This document shows, in pieces, positions 11,380 through 24,110 of a stretch of 64,000 bases of DNA. Location: positions 52,529,554-52,593,553 of the forward strand of contig OX485803.1 of NCBI GenBank assembly GCA_950295325.1, in the 5' to 3' direction. Position 1 is the stretch's first letter. Every line of letters begins with the position of its first letter. Position numbers and translations under genes: made by a program. The notes beneath the pieces were generated by a model, which did not search any database, was not told the DNA's origin, and saw only the letters and a list, made by a program, of their open reading frames with translations. Origin of the DNA: Polytrichum commune. Taxonomy: Eukaryota > Streptophyta > Polytrichopsida > Polytrichales > Polytrichaceae.

Positions 11380-12910
11380 TACAGCAAGAGATGCTCGGTC
11401 GACCTGTCACTCAACACTTCAAACCTGCTATTGACTGTACCGCAAGTACGCGCATGCACATGCTTGCGAAGGTGCTCCACCAGGGCTTCTTTAAAAACAA
11501 TTGTCGGTGCATGATCTATGTCAGTATAGCTACCATTACAAGTTCCATATGTGCTCTAGTTGCTGATCACCACCGCCTCCACCTCCAACGTGGTGACCCT
11601 AGGCGACAGCGAGGCATTAGTGTAAAGTTGCAAAATTAGCTAGGTACTCTCACAGCAAGTACAGATGCAGCTCACCGGTTTAAACCTAGCGCTCCACAAC
11701 TGCTCGAGTCTACGCCGCAAAGTAGACATGGCGCTTGGGAGCGCGAGGATGATCTTCAAGTTTCCTTCGATCAACTCTGTCGAGCTGCTTTTGCCAAAAT
11801 GCTCAATGTCCACATCTACAAATCGGCAACTATTGGAAATTGCAAACTAGGCAAAAGTTCTTGTTCCGTGCAGGTGAGTTCCCTATATGCTTCTCACTTA
11901 TAATATCCGTCACCTTCACCACCTCGGCCACGGTGCACCCATCGAAGGGAAGGCATTAATCATTTTACAGCTGCAAAATGTAGGTGAAGTTACAGCCACA
12001 GATCATGCTCGCCGGTTATCACTTTAGTCTTCGGAACTGCCTCTGTCTGCTACGCGAATTGAAATGCTTCTGCAAGGCTCCTTCTAGCAAAGCTGCCAAC
12101 GATGAATTCTGTGGAGATGCTTCCGTTAAGATGCTCAATGTCCATACGAACTGGAGGCTACAGGAAATTGCTAACTAGATACCAGTACTTGTTCCGTACA
12201 TGTGAGTGCCCTGTATGCTTGATTATCACTACTAATATCTATCACCTTCACCACCCCAGGCACGGTGCACCGATCGAGGCCACCAGGGAAAGGCATTGAT
12301 TAACGTTACTTGCAAAATGTAGGTGCAGACACAGCCACAGATCATGCTCGCCGGTGATCACTTCATTCTTCAAAACTGCTAGTATCTGCTTCGCAAGTTC
12401 AAATGCCTCTTCACGGCTCCTTCTACCAAAGCTGCTGACGATCAGTTCTATCGAGCTGCTTCTGTCGAGAGCTCAATGTCCACATCTCGAAATCGGCGAC
12501 TATCGGAAACTGCAAACTTAGGTACCAGTTCTTGATCCGTACAGGTGAGTGCCCTATATGCTTATCACATATAATATCCATCACCTTCAACACCTCCGGC
12601 ACGGTGCACCAATTGAGGCCATCAGGAAAGGCATTAATTCATGTTAACAGTTGCAAAATGTAAGTGAAGTCACAGCAACAGATCATGCTCGCCGGTGTTG
12701 AAATGCTCCTCCAAGGCTTTTTTTTCTGTCAAAGCAGCCAACGATCTCCATCGGTTGTCGATTCTCAAGACTGTCCATTATTTTACAAACTAAAACCTAA
12801 TTGGCGCTCAATGCTCCGAGGATGTGAGGTGTATGCTTCATTAACGGACCCTTCCAGGTATGCAAATTATCATGCAAAACTTCTTCGGATTATCATTGGC
12901 AGGTGAACAC
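11380..12910. repeat. ~340-bp tandem repeat block, about 4.5 copies
   Basis: The anchor GATCATGCTCGCCGGT falls at 12001, 12340 and 12681, and a diverged version lies near 11663. The anchor GCTCAATGTCC falls at 11801, 12133 and 12471. The period is therefore 332-341 bp. A more diverged unit seems to start near 11380. Copies 1 and 2 keep an open frame ending in the same EIAN-stop, and each unit carries a splice-donor-like (A)GGTGAGT or close variant at the same place (11873, 12200, 12543). The frame contains NCSSLRR-like pieces that recall leucine-rich repeats, but this is not enough to name a gene. It could be a decayed gene with duplicated exons or a local minisatellite. Confidence 0.7.
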
Positions 12911-15278
12911 AGCTCACTGACTTTCTTCGGATGAGGTATGAATCAGTTTCGGATTTGTTTCGAATTAGTTATGAAATATTGACAAGTTGGCCCCACTAAT
13001 CTTTCGTCCGTCCTCAGTTAGGTTCTAATAAGGGGCGCTTTACTCAAAGGCTGGAGAGCCCGTGACCCTTGAATATAAAATCTCTCGTTGGTTGAAAATG
13101 CGGGACCCTCTCATTTCACTTTACACTAGAGCCTGAGGGCCTGAGAGACCATGGAACTCTAAATGAATGAACACACAGGCTACATGAAGTCTTGCATGGC
13201 ATGAGATGGATAATAGTACATTGAACTAGGTTGGATCCGTGTTGTCCTGACTCATTGCACCTACGCACATGCATTAATATCCTAACATCACACACCCATG
13301 CAACCATATGATCATGTCCCTGCATACTCCATCATATGTATGTATGTCCATCCCCATGTTCATAAATCCCCCATGGCATGCATACCATGTCCTCATAGAG
13401 CGATTTTAAACAATTTAAAGATATTTATTATATTTATTATATGAAGATCCTACTTTGTTCTATTGTCCATGCCATGTCGCCACTTTCTCCTAGTTTCCTC
13501 CATTATGCTCACCTTTTGCACTTGTAGTTGATACCCGCCATTTGTTTCCCTTTTTTTTGTCACATGTTTGTTTAGGGAATTTTTTTGGGGATGTGGCCTC
13601 TTGAAAAGCTAGTTGGACATGTGCCTATCTTTTGTAGACTTCCACCACCACAAAGTTTGTTGTATATACATTTTGTGTGAAGCTTATCTCAAGACTCAAA
13701 GAAGAGAGTTTAACAAAACATTGGGAAACTAGGACACTTCAAAATCTCACCACCTAGGTTGTTTTATTATAAGTTATTGTGTAGAAGGACCCACAAGATT
13801 AGGATGACAATGATTTAACATTGACTTGAGAGCCCAATCCTATACATGCGTTGAAGGCCCGTGACCACACAAGGCTCAATTTCAATGTTTATATTGTACA
13901 TCCTTCGAATGAGTTTCAAAGGCTCTCACAATTTCATTAGCATGGCCCTTGCTAATGCTACCTTCATGCTCCCTCACCCTAGGCAGAATAATTATATGAC
14001 CAAAAGTCCATGAATAAACATTTTGTGATTCTCAAAAAAGGATGGCTTAAGTTTGGCCAAGGCTAGACACCCACCTTTGAGTTGGGCCCCGACCACTACT
14101 AGCCAAGGTGGGGACACGATTAATTTTACTATAGCATGTAGTGTTCTTTTCCTAAACAATTTTGACCCCGAAAGTAGTATGAGGGGCCCTAAATTAATGT
14201 AGAGGGAAGTATTTGAGATGGATTTACAAGTGACATTCTCATGAGGGGCAAAGTTTTACCTAACCCCTTGCACTTGGGTATTAATAGTGGTGAGGGCCCA
14301 ACTCAAAGAGGTGAGTGTCTAGCCATGGCCCTTACATGTTAGTGTCGCGGTAATGTCCCATGAAACACGACAATTTTAGAAATAGTGAGGAAGCATGAGG
14401 GTTTTCAATGTTACCAGGGTTCTAAAAGAACAATTGTTATCTCATTCTTGTGCTACATGGTTCATAAAACCTACATTTGTAATGTCTCATGAAGGTGTGT
14501 GGGCCTCACGTGGTCATGTCTATTCTTAATTGAACACCTATATTTTTAATGGTATATGGCAAGGTTGTTGTTAAGAACGGACACCAAAAGACAACATTTG
14601 CTTTGATAAGATTAGACTATGTGATTTGAAAAGCTCGTTAACCATACTTAATTCAACATTAACACGAATTGGAATACCTATCTGATCACTTATAAAAAAA
14701 AGGAAACTTCACTTTGACCTCCTAATTTCTTTAAATTTGCATATCAACCGCAAAATTAAAACTTGAAACTCAATCTTTGTGACTTGCAATTGCTAACCAA
14801 ATGACACAATTCTTGATTTGATCCGATGGTCGAATATGTCTATGGAATTGGGACCCCCCACAATTGGGCCACATAATGTTGTGGTTGGGAAGTGGGAAAG
14901 ATTAATTATAGAGTAATGACCTTCTTTTGTAAGTCAACCCATAAAGATGAAGTTGGGCATCACTTGCAAGGTTCGAAATTTTATGTAAAGATCATTATCC
15001 AATTTAAGCAACACAAAAACCTAATGTTAAGGCGGTAGACATTCTCACAATCAATATGTGCTTATTGTGTAAGAATTTAGAGCATTGATTTTAGCACCAC
15101 CTCCCATTAGAATAGCCCAATGTAGGTAACACGGTCATTTCACCCAAATGTAAAACAATGGGTGAAGATGTAAAAACCAAAATTACCTAAGCCACCAAAG
15201 ATGGGGTAAAACAAAACGGGATGACTAAGAGGAAGATGAGGACCTCATTATGATCATTAACCGCAACACACATAATAT
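12911..15278. other. Intergenic repeat-derived DNA
   Basis: No gene recognised. It holds an inverted repeat with arms at about 14052-14090 and 14293-14332 (GGCTAGACACCCACC and its near reverse complement) about 200 bp apart, probably a MITE remnant. The rest is AT-rich with short stop-filled frames. Confidence 0.5.
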
Positions 15279-15540
15279 AAGGTAGAAATACCATAAACCG
15301 TGAAAATGAGGTGGTTCGCATTGAAGATATGGTCTTAAAATCATGAGACAATTTTTCAAGATAGAAGAGAAGGATTCATGAAGAATGCAAGTTGTTTCAT
15401 ATTTTTATTCCATGTAAAAAAAATTCTACAAATTTTCAAAGTGGAAAGTTCGTCAAATCCCCTACTCGTTCACTAGATTCTCTTTAAACCAAACACGGTA
15501 ATGCTCATTTTCACACAAAACATCACCTAAACCGGTAATA
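15279..15540 (+). repeat. Dispersed repeat R4, copy 2
   Basis: Near full-length match to 1227-1486. It abuts a minus-strand R3 repeat that begins a few bases later. Confidence 0.7.
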
Positions 15541-15544
15541 TTAA

Positions 15545-15862
15545 AAAAACAATCGAACACATGTATTTGAGTGCTATGTGGCATGGTGTGGATCCAAGAA
15601 CAAATATCAAGAAGACTTGGGTTTAAGAAAGTTTGGACTACGTGCTCAAAATACATCAACAATTTCAAACTCACTAGCAAACATAAACATGGAGGGGGTG
15701 TTGCTATACGGCAATTAAATCAACACGAGAATCTTAAGTCTTATATCCATTGACATATTCATATGAACTCCAAAAACAATGGGGAAAGTGGCTACAACCT
15801 TGACTTTGATTTGCGAATCATCTTGCCCTAATTGTATGTTTCATGTCTTAGGATAAGTGGCT
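15545..15862 (-). repeat. Dispersed repeat R3, minus orientation
   Basis: Reverse complement of the R3 sequence at 36600-36965 and 41765-42085, including the AAACACATGTATTT block and the GAGCACGTAGTCC-type block. Confidence 0.65.
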
Positions 15863-15924
15863 CACTAGGTCGGAAAAACTAACCTTTGAAAACCCATCTA
15901 CCAAAGTCTGGGGTTATATAATAA

Positions 15925-16427
15925 GGGCCACTTCACACATGAGACTAAGAGCCGTGGCCATGAAATTGTGAGAGCCCAAAAGAAAGTGTCTAAAGGCCGT
16001 CCCAACACACCTCCAAACTCATGTAGTGTGATCACGGATCCTCAAGTGTAGTGAAGTCAGATGTGACCGGACCCTCAACCAAATGCTATTTCAATGAATT
16101 TCTATTCATGCGGGTCCTCACACATGATAAAATAGAATAAACCAACGGTTGTGAGCGTCCGGAGTGCCACGGTCTCCTGGTTTTGTGTTAGGCCTACCTC
16201 CAAGAGGTGGTTTTTGAAAACAATCCAAGTGACTATGAAACATGATCCGTTCGATGCCATATAGGAATCCATGTAGGCTTTACATCCATCTTGCATTCAC
16301 ATACTCCATTGGTCCCTCGAGCGAACTAGTGTGAAGCAACGAACTTGGACCGGCTCCGCCTTTTCCACCAATGAGAGTGCTTGAAGTGCAATGGTCACGG
16401 GCTCTCAGCCTCGTGTGTGAAGGGGCC
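15925..16427 (+). mobile_element. MITE family A ('CTTCACAC' ends), full copy
   Basis: A ~500-bp element with terminal inverted repeats of about 36 bp: the left end GGGCCACTTCACACATGAG mirrors the right end CTCGTGTGTGAAGGGGCCC, extending inward to GTGACCAT. It is homologous to 36069-36573 and 48878-49379. TAA borders one or other end in all three copies, which would fit the 3-bp target preference of PIF/Harbinger (Tourist-type) MITEs; that class is inferred. No intact protein is encoded, and the open minus-strand frames are incidental. Confidence 0.75.
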
Positions 16428-16490
16428 CTCAGTTCGCATGATCTATCATTGCGGCAACTCTCCCTCAAACAGAAGCACTTTTGTGACTCA

Positions 16491-16876
16491 CACATGATAC
16501 AATAGAATAAATCAACAGTTGTGAGCGTCCAGAGTGCCATGGTCTCCTGGTTTTGTGTTAGGCCTACCTCCAAGAGGTGGTTTTTGAAAACAATCCAAGT
16601 GACCATGAAACATGATCCGTTCGATGCCATGTAGGTAGGAATCCATGTAGACTTAACATCCATCTTGCATTGCATTCACATGCTCACTCCGTTGGTCCCT
16701 CGAGCATACTAGTGTGAAGCAGCGAACTTGGACCGGCTCTGCCTTTTCCACCAATGAGAATGCTTAAAGTGCAATGGTCACGGGCTCTCAGCCTCATGTG
16801 TGAAGGGGCCCTCAGGTTTGCATGGTCCATCATTGCGGCAACTCTCCCTCAAACAGAAGCACTTTCGTGACTCACA
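16491..16876 (+). repeat. Tandem partial duplication of MITE A plus flank
   Basis: Repeats 16111-16490 at an offset of about 381 bp. Besides the MITE's right two-thirds it includes non-MITE flank (the block CATTGCGGCAACTCTCC at both 16449 and 16830), so it arose by local duplication and not by a second insertion. Confidence 0.75.
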
Positions 16877-17350
16877 CTGCCTCCTCGCCTGTTGTTTTGT
16901 TTCTTTCCTCAAATCATTCCTGCCATAGCTGCTCCCAAACAGACAGACTGCTTGAGTGAAATGATGCAGCGTAAGCTTCAGCTGCGAAAATCGTGTGAGA
17001 GAGAATGTGCCTTTATTATGTTGCCTGCCCCATGGGCCATGACCATGCCTCAAACATAGATAGGTGTAGGTGGGTGAGTCGAGTGTAATATTCTTGTCAG
17101 CTCTGGACCTGGCACCTGCTCGCTCTTCAGCCTCAGAGTACATTGAACTGCAGTTGGATTTTATCACTTCACTAATAATGTAAGGTAGCCAGGGTTCATC
17201 AGGAGGGCTCAGGAGTCAGAACATCGATCTCATAAGTGACGAGATCCAATTGTGATCCCCTCTTTGACAGCTGCTGTATGCTGTCAAATTACTTGCCGGC
17301 TCCCATGGTCAATTGGACTGTGTGTGTACGCCGTTCGTGGTATTTAAGAG
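16877..17350. other. Intergenic, no gene recognised
   Basis: Non-repetitive at the scale I can check. A 129-residue minus-strand open frame overlaps it but has no recognisable domain. Confidence 0.4.
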
Positions 17351-17692
17351 AGGGCCCCTTCACACGCACGCCAAGGGCCGTGACCAGGGAATTGTGAGGG
17401 ACCTTGACTCTCGTCCAAAGGCGGTACCGGATGTTTAATTGACATCGGTCTGCCGGAATGTGCGTCAGGCCTATCTCTTGGAGGTGTTCTAGTAGACCGT
17501 GAACCGTTCTCCGTAGTTTGTCGTGCGGGAATGTATCTAGACTTTTTATTTATGATGGTTTTTCTTGGACTGTTTGGCCTTCATCTTCTAGTGTGAACTG
17601 GACTTGGAAGGTCTCGGTGGCCTTTTCGACCAATGAGAGACACTAGAATGCAACGGTCACGAGCCTTTAGTCTCGTGTGTGAAGTGGTCCTT
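17351..17692 (+). mobile_element. MITE family B, copy 1
   Basis: About 342 bp bounded by AGGGCCCCTTCACACGC on the left and a GTGTGTGAAGTGGTCCTT right end that is its imperfect inverse. The ends share the 'CTTCACAC...GTGACCA' pattern with family A but the interior differs. It forms the first unit of a ~403-bp tandem pair. Confidence 0.65.
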
Positions 17693-17753
17693 AGTGTCGC
17701 ATGTGCGAGAGTGACATGTGGGTGAGGAGCGAGGAGTTCAATGTATTTAAGGT

Positions 17754-18098
17754 AGGGTCCCTTCACATGCGCGCCAAGGGCCGTGACCAAGTAATTGTGA
17801 GGGACCTTGACTCTCATCCAAAGGCGGTACCAAATGTTTGATTGACATTGGTATGCCGGAATGTGCGTCAGGCCTATCTCTTGGAGGTATTCTAGTTGAC
17901 CGTGAAACATTATCCATAGTTTGTCGTGCAGGAATTTATTTAGACTTTCATCCATGATGGTTTGTTTGGGGGGGGGGGGCTTTTGGCTTTCATCTTCTAG
18001 TGTGAGGTGAACTTGGAAGGTCTCAGCATTTTCGACCCATGAGAGACATTATAATGCAATGGTCACGAGCCTTCACCCTCGTGTGTGAAGTGGTCCTT
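17754..18098 (+). mobile_element. MITE family B, copy 2 (tandem)
   Basis: Closely matches 17351-17692. Flanks also match: both copies follow a TATTTAAG block and are followed by the TGTGCGAGAGTGA block (17702 and 18107). The pair is therefore a segmental tandem duplication with a ~403-bp unit. A G-homopolymer lies near 17970. Confidence 0.7.
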
Positions 18099-18146
18099 AG
18101 TGTCACATGTGCGAGAGTGATATGTGAGTGAGGAGTGAGGAGCTTC

Positions 18147-19589
18147 ATATACAAATTGCCAGCTTTAATCCAAGTTGAACATTAATAAAAGTTGGATTGC
18201 GATTCAATTGACTAACAATGTAAAGTTCTAGAATCCCCTACCTCTACATAAGCCAAAATGAACTTCACATGAGTATGTTTTTACGTTTATCGATGATATC
18301 CAAGAATCACATGCTATTTAATTTACCGATGACATCCCAAAAACACACAAGAATCTATACACATGCATATTCTATCAATATCAACCTCTTTGAGGACATT
18401 TATTGAATATTACTGTAATTTTACATGCAACCTATAAATAATTCACGAACTCATATGTACCATGCAAAAATCACTCATACTCCTATAAATTGAGAGGAAA
18501 TTCTAAATATAGACAAGTGTACATGGGAATAGGCCCCTTGCTCATGCTCATGTTCTATCTTCATTCAATTGGGTTGGGTAGGGCCAGGAATATGCCATGT
18601 AAGGTGCTAGAAGTATACCTTATGGATGCTTGTTAATAAGTAGATTTAGCCTAAAAAATGAGTAACATTTGAATATTACTAGAATAGAACGGCTGATAGC
18701 AATTGAAAAATATTATGATACACTCTCAACAATAGGACGGAATTCATCGCAAACACTTGCTATGAATTTCGGCCTACCTCTAGGGCAATTTGAACCAAAA
18801 ATCTCCACCCCGGTAACAAAAGAAGGTGGGCCCCACTCTTTGCTTTATCAATGGTCTCTCCCATAATCATATGAAGGTTTATAGCAAGCACATGCTATTG
18901 AATCAAGCCTCTCTCCCCACTATTTATTGCATATTTTCACACATTTTCACTTGTAGCCCGTGAAAAATAATACGATTTTACGGGCATCCCATAGAATTCT
19001 AATTTTTCTTTAGGCATTCAGTAAAATTCCAATGTTTTGTGGGTTGCTTGTAAAAACATAATACTTTTACCAGCAAGATATATAAAAAATTATTGGAATT
19101 GTGGAATACATAGTGGTCTAAATATAGACCCATATACATGGGTATAGGCCCCTTGCTTGTGGCCTTGCTCATGGCCCTACTCATGCTCATGATCTAGCAT
19201 TGTCCCAAATTCTCCTTGAAGGTAGGCATATATATATATATATATATCCATATCCACAAAAATAGGCTTGTGAGCAGGCTCATGTAAGCTTGTTCATGAA
19301 TTAGTATCACTCATGACTGGGATCAATTTGCGATGTTGAAACTAAATTATAAAAAACTAAAGACTTTCACAAAAAAGATTGAGGATGGCCAAATTTCCCA
19401 AGGATTAAAGCTTTATTTCTTGGATACATTACAAGAAGTTGGAAAAAGGTAAATTTGTTTACGCCTTCAACGAAACCTGAAAAAATCAATGAGCACTCTA
19501 AAATGGCAATTTTGGTCTAGGTGGCCCAAATTCATATGTTCGTCATTGCAAGTTGCATTATGTGCAATAATTAGGTCAACACAACCTCC
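18147..19589. other. AT-rich intergenic DNA upstream of the retrotransposon
   Basis: Includes a short direct repeat (TACATGGG and ATAGGCCCCTTGCT blocks at about 18520 and 19133) and a TA tract at about 19227-19246. No 5' LTR matching the candidate 3' LTR at 24432 could be found here. Confidence 0.5.
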
Positions 19590-19595
19590 GTTTAT

Positions 19596-20160
19596 TTGGA
19601 GACTAATGTGGCCGAACATTGGGACATAGTGGCAGAAGAGCTACAAGCTAATGGGAAGGATCCATTGGATTGGCAACATTTCAAGGCAACTCTTATCCAT
19701 TCTTATAAGAGTATTAATCCAAAGATGGTTCCACGTAACAAGCTCCGTTTCTTCCTCAAGATGTGTTTATGGAAGAATATGTCAATGAATTTCAACGTTT
19801 GTGGTACTGCATTACAAAGTTTCCTATTTCGATTGGTGATAAGGTGGAGAGGATTCTTGCAGGGCTCAAATAAGATGTTAGAAATAAAGTCTTGGTGGAT
19901 TGGAAAGGAGATGATGGCCCTTGGGAGGACATCAAACGCCTCATTCACTATGCAGTCACCATTGATGCCACTTATGCTCAACCTACAAAAAGGATAGAAG
20001 ACACCAAACCTCGATTTGACGCAATGCATCCAAAGAGACATGTTAGCTCTTGACTTGTGCATGGAAAGGAGACTTGTTGGTCACACTCCCACCATTCCAA
20101 CTTTTACGAGAAGGGGGGATTTCAAAGGAATTGTCCACAAAAACATAGACAAGAAGGACG
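19596..20160 (+). pseudogene. gag remnant with degenerate zinc knuckle
   Basis: The retrotransposon-gag signature is readable in two frames: a DWQHFKATL block near 19664, then after a frameshift around 19760-19780 a FQRLW...GDKVERILAGL block. A degenerate CCHC knuckle ending KGGFQRNCP follows at about 20100-20140; its first cysteines are no longer in register. No intact capsid protein can be made. Confidence 0.75.
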
Positions 20161-20409
20161 GACGTCATTATTTGCCATCATGAACGTCATATTGCCCCTA
20201 TTGTCCATAATTGTCCTCATAATAAGGACACACTACCCAAGACTTCAAATAAAACAAAGAAGGTTTTTTTTCCCAATTTTAGCACTTAGACAATGGATTA
20301 ATGTCTTGACAAGATCAAGTTTTAGAACGATTATTTGATTTACCGTTAAGTGTGCTAGAAGTTGTCTAGGGTAAACTCAATAAGCAATTTGATGTAATTG
20401 TGTGTGATA

Positions 20410-21060
20410 TTTTAATAAAAACATCATTTTGCCAACTCCGTTACTCCCACTAAATGTTGTCTATGATGAAAACTCCAACGTATTTGGAACTTGTTCATTA
20501 GTTATTCCTCGTCAGGTGATTGGCAAAGTTTATCAGAAACCTATTTGCATGGTAAAAAAAAGGTGCCCTATGATACAAGTGCATGTTTTGTTGTTGAAAA
20601 ACATAAGGCAAAATGCCTTAAGAGAAATTTGACAAGGTTTAAATTGTTGCATCAATTTGAAGCTAATTCAAAATTGTGGCAAGTATCTTTGGATGAGGCC
20701 AAGCCAAACATTTTGAATAAGCTCATTTTTTCATCTCAATTGATGGTGAACTTCTCAAGATAAGTAGCACATCAAGACACATATGTTTTAATGAATAACG
20801 ATGCATTCCATTGTTTTGTGAATTTTGTTTTGCTAATACCTTTGGGTTCAAAATAAAGAATGCTAGTAACACTTTGGTATTAGGCAAATGTGATCACGTT
20901 CCCACATACGGGCATATTGAAGCCCAACAATACAACAATATCAAAGTCAAATTGATAGCCTTGTCTCTAAGTTGAGCGATGAAATTGACTAGATATTGGG
21001 CAACGATTGGCTAGTACAACACAAGGCACGCTTGGTTTTTCAATTTGAATGTTGCATGTT
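20410..21060 (+). pseudogene. Retrotransposon aspartic protease region, broken
   Basis: Only the tail is clear: an ILGNDWL motif at about 20994, typical of the end of Ty3/gypsy proteases, followed by a HKARLVF-like linker. Upstream frames are interrupted by stops and the catalytic DSG/DTG triplet could not be located. Confidence 0.55.
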
Positions 21061-21229
21061 TATAAGGTTTGTCACAAAATGACTATGTAAAGAAACCCAA
21101 TGCATATTCAAAGTCCAAATCCACATAGACTCACTGCCATGCAATACAAATGGTCAATTCGGAAGGGAACAACCTTGTTCCTAGTTCAATTGACTGCGCT
21201 TGGAGATGACATAGAAGACACATTGGCAC

Positions 21230-21880
21230 CACCTTATGCCACAATGTTGGAGAAATTTGTTGATGTGTTTCAACCTTTATCTCCAAACTAGGAAATGACC
21301 CAAACTATTCCTCTTGAGCCGGATGGAAAGCCGCCTTCTAGGCCGATTTGTAGGCTGAGTCCTCTAGAGTTGCAAGAGGCTAAGACACAAATCAAGAAAT
21401 AACTTGGAAAAATGATGGATTGAGTCCAATTTATCGCCTTATGGGGTCTTTCATATAATTTGTCTCGAAAAAAAGACAAAATGTTGTGAATGGTGGTTGA
21501 TTTTCGTGCACACAATAGGCAACTAATAAAGAATCGTTATTTTCTCCCTTGCATTGATGATTTGTTTGATCAATTAGTAGGCACTAGTGTATTTTCATCT
21601 CTAGATTTGGTAGAAGGATATTACCAAATTCGTATACAAAAGGAAGGTACACCTAATACGGCATTTAGAACCCCGTTTGGGCATTATCAACATAAGATTT
21701 TAAGTTCGGACTTACTAATGCCCAACTACTTTCCAAGGAGTGATGAACCAAATTTTTCATAAGTTAATTGGGAAGTTTGTATTGGTGTATCTTCATAATA
21801 TTTTAATTTTCTCAAAAAACAAAAAAGAACATGTACACCATTTAAAGAAAATACTCTAAGTTCAAAGATAGAATGAGTTT
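21230..21880 (+). pseudogene. Reverse transcriptase domain, inactivated
   Basis: Classic Ty3/gypsy blocks are readable: RPICRLSPLELQEAK, then VDFRAHNRQLIKNRYFLP, FSSLDLVEGYYQIRI and TAFRTPFGHYQ (about 21490-21700). Stops interrupt at about 21289, 21400 and 21421 and a frame change follows 21700. The catalytic YxDD box at 21788-21799 reads Y-L-H-N, so both metal-binding aspartates are lost. Confidence 0.88.
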
Positions 21881-21899
21881 TATGCCAAGATGACTAAGT

Positions 21900-22480
21900 G
21901 TCTTTCAAGCAACTTTTTTTTTTGCACAAGTTAGGCGATGTTGTTAGCCAAGAGGGCATTAAGGTGGATCCTAGGAAAATTAAAATTGTTATAAGGTGGC
22001 ATAGACCTCTTGTATTGGGCAATGACGATCGTTCTTGGGGCTTTGCAATTACTTTTGCAGATTCATCCATGAATATTTTACGTTAGTGGCACATTTGACA
22101 TTATTGACACGAAGCAAAACTAAATTCATTTGGACAAAGGATTGTGAATGTGCCTTTGAAAGTGCTAAATTTGCTTCAACTCATATGTCAATTTTGACCT
22201 TACCCAAGTTAGGGGAGCCATTTGAGGTTATCAATTATGTTTCTCTAATAGGGGTGGGAGCAATCTTACTTTAAGAAGGAAAACCTATTTCATTTGAAAG
22301 TATGAAATTCTCCTTTGTTGAGAGGAATTATACCACTAGAGAGCAAGAATTTAAAGCAACCATGCACGCCAAGCAAACACAGAATTGTTACTTATAGGTC
22401 GTTGACTACACTGTGGTAACAGATTACAACCCACTTGTGTATTTAAAGACACAACAAAATTTATCAATATGTCAAGCTCA
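21900..22480 (+). pseudogene. RNase H region, broken
   Basis: A GDVVSQEGIKVDPRKI block (connection segment) at 21932 leads into a frameshifted RNase H-like stretch (PKLGEPFEVIN near 22204, then ERNYTTREQEF near 22322). Multiple stops. Confidence 0.65.
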
Positions 22481-22849
22481 ATGGTTTAATTCTTATAGCA
22501 CAATTTTGTCTATAAGTGGGTATATTGCCCAAGATGGATCAATATGGTTGATCCCTTTGAGTAAAACATAGGTGTTCAAGGCCTTGTTGACACCCAAGGT
22601 AGCTTCAAGTGACTTGGTCCTTCACTTAGTGGCGGCTAACATTGTGCGAGGAGATCCCAGAGAGCCAAACAATCAACCTAAGGAATATCCTAAGTTTGTC
22701 AGCGGTTCTAAATTATATTATGCAATCATTGCAAGGTATGCTCTTGATCCTTGGTTCCCAAATTTGCAAAATGTGAATCATGTTGTTTTGAGAATCACAT
22801 GTGATGGTATGATAAAGCAATAGTGATTTCAAATGTGTCTTTCCAAGGG

Positions 22850-23640
22850 TCGAATATCAAGTCTTTTCTACTCCTTGAACATCATGATGCAATGTACAAT
22901 GGGCATGATAGGATAACTAAGACTTGGAAGAGGGTGTGAATAAACTTTTGGTGGCAAGAGATGTAAGGGTCCTTCAGGAGCTATACAAATTCCTGTGAGA
23001 TATGCCAATGGTGTAAAACTCCTACTTTGAAGTCAATATTCTTATTACAATCATTGGAGATTTCAGACATGAATTGAGAGGTAGTCAACATGGATTTATT
23101 CATGGCTTGACACCTTCCAAACATGTTTATGATGCCATCTTTGTGTGTGTTGATAAGTTGTCCAAAATGGCCCACATTATGCCAATCATAACACACATTA
23201 CTGCTAAAAGAACGGCAAGTTTATTTCGTGACCATGTGTATAAACTTCATGCTTTACCCAAAGTAATACTAAGCAATAGAAACGCTAGATTGACAAGTAG
23301 GTTTTGGAATACATTGCATGGTTTTTTGGGACAAGGTTGGCTATGTCCACCAAATTTTCATCCTCAAATCCTTAGACAAATGGAATGGGTAAATTGCGTC
23401 ATTGAGGACGTGTTGCCACATTAAGTAAATCTAGTGCAAGATGATTGGGATGATTTCCTTGCTATAATAGAGTTTGCATATAATTTTACTATTGGCATAA
23501 ATCTGTTCAAAATATTTCGTTTGTCATGAACACATGTCAACATTCTATGACACCAATTAGTGGGATCAACGCGTGTCAAATCCTTGCTACAAAGAATTTT
23601 GTTGAGCATATGTTTGATGTATCTGGCTAGACCAAGATAC
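22850..23640 (+). pseudogene. Integrase region, inactivated
   Basis: The zinc-binding end (SCEICQW at about 22991) and the core (DAIFVCVDKLSKMAHIMP, then the TASLFRDHVYKLHALPK block, 23130-23260) are recognisable. The second catalytic aspartate of the D,D-35-E triad reads Asn at 23275-23277, and stops and frameshifts cut the domain, including a stop at about 23422. Confidence 0.8.
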
Positions 23641-23889
23641 ATTTAATTGTTGCACAACAATGACATAAATACTATGATGACAAGAAGAGACGAGAAGTTT
23701 CATGTGAAGTGGACCAACAAGTGCTTGTAAGTATTGCCAACACTAAGTTGAAGGTCCCAGGTGCTAGAATGCTATTACCATTGTTGATTGGCCCATTTCG
23801 GATAACCAAGACAATAGGGGTCGTAACATGTTGCATGCAATTGCCAAACACATTTAAGATTCACGATGTCTTTCATGTGTCATTTTTCT

Positions 23890-24110
23890 TTGGTTGTATA
23901 CAACCAATGGCAGGGTACAACCTCCCTCTTTGCCAATCTTTGAGGAGGATGCATTATACAAAGTAGAACATGTGTTTTCACATGAAGATAGAGGGTCTTG
24001 TTATCGCTCCAATAAATTCTATCACATTAAATGGCTCGGATATGCATTTGAGCATAGTTATTGGGAGTCGGAGAGCAACTTGAGTGCATAAGTCCTCAAG
24101 GGGTACTAGG
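23890..24110 (+). pseudogene. Chromodomain at the 3' end of pol
   Basis: The pattern EHVFSHED...FYHIKWLGY....SYWESESNL at about 23960-24085 is a chromodomain with its aromatic and WE(x)ES features, as found after the integrase of chromoviruses, where it steers insertion toward methylated-histone chromatin. A stop codon follows at about 24089. Confidence 0.82.

Noticed and set aside
16280..17167. Minus-strand ORFs of about 130 residues
   Set aside because: The first lies wholly in MITE A and its tandem copy; the second overlaps the duplicate's flank. Neither has a recognisable domain.
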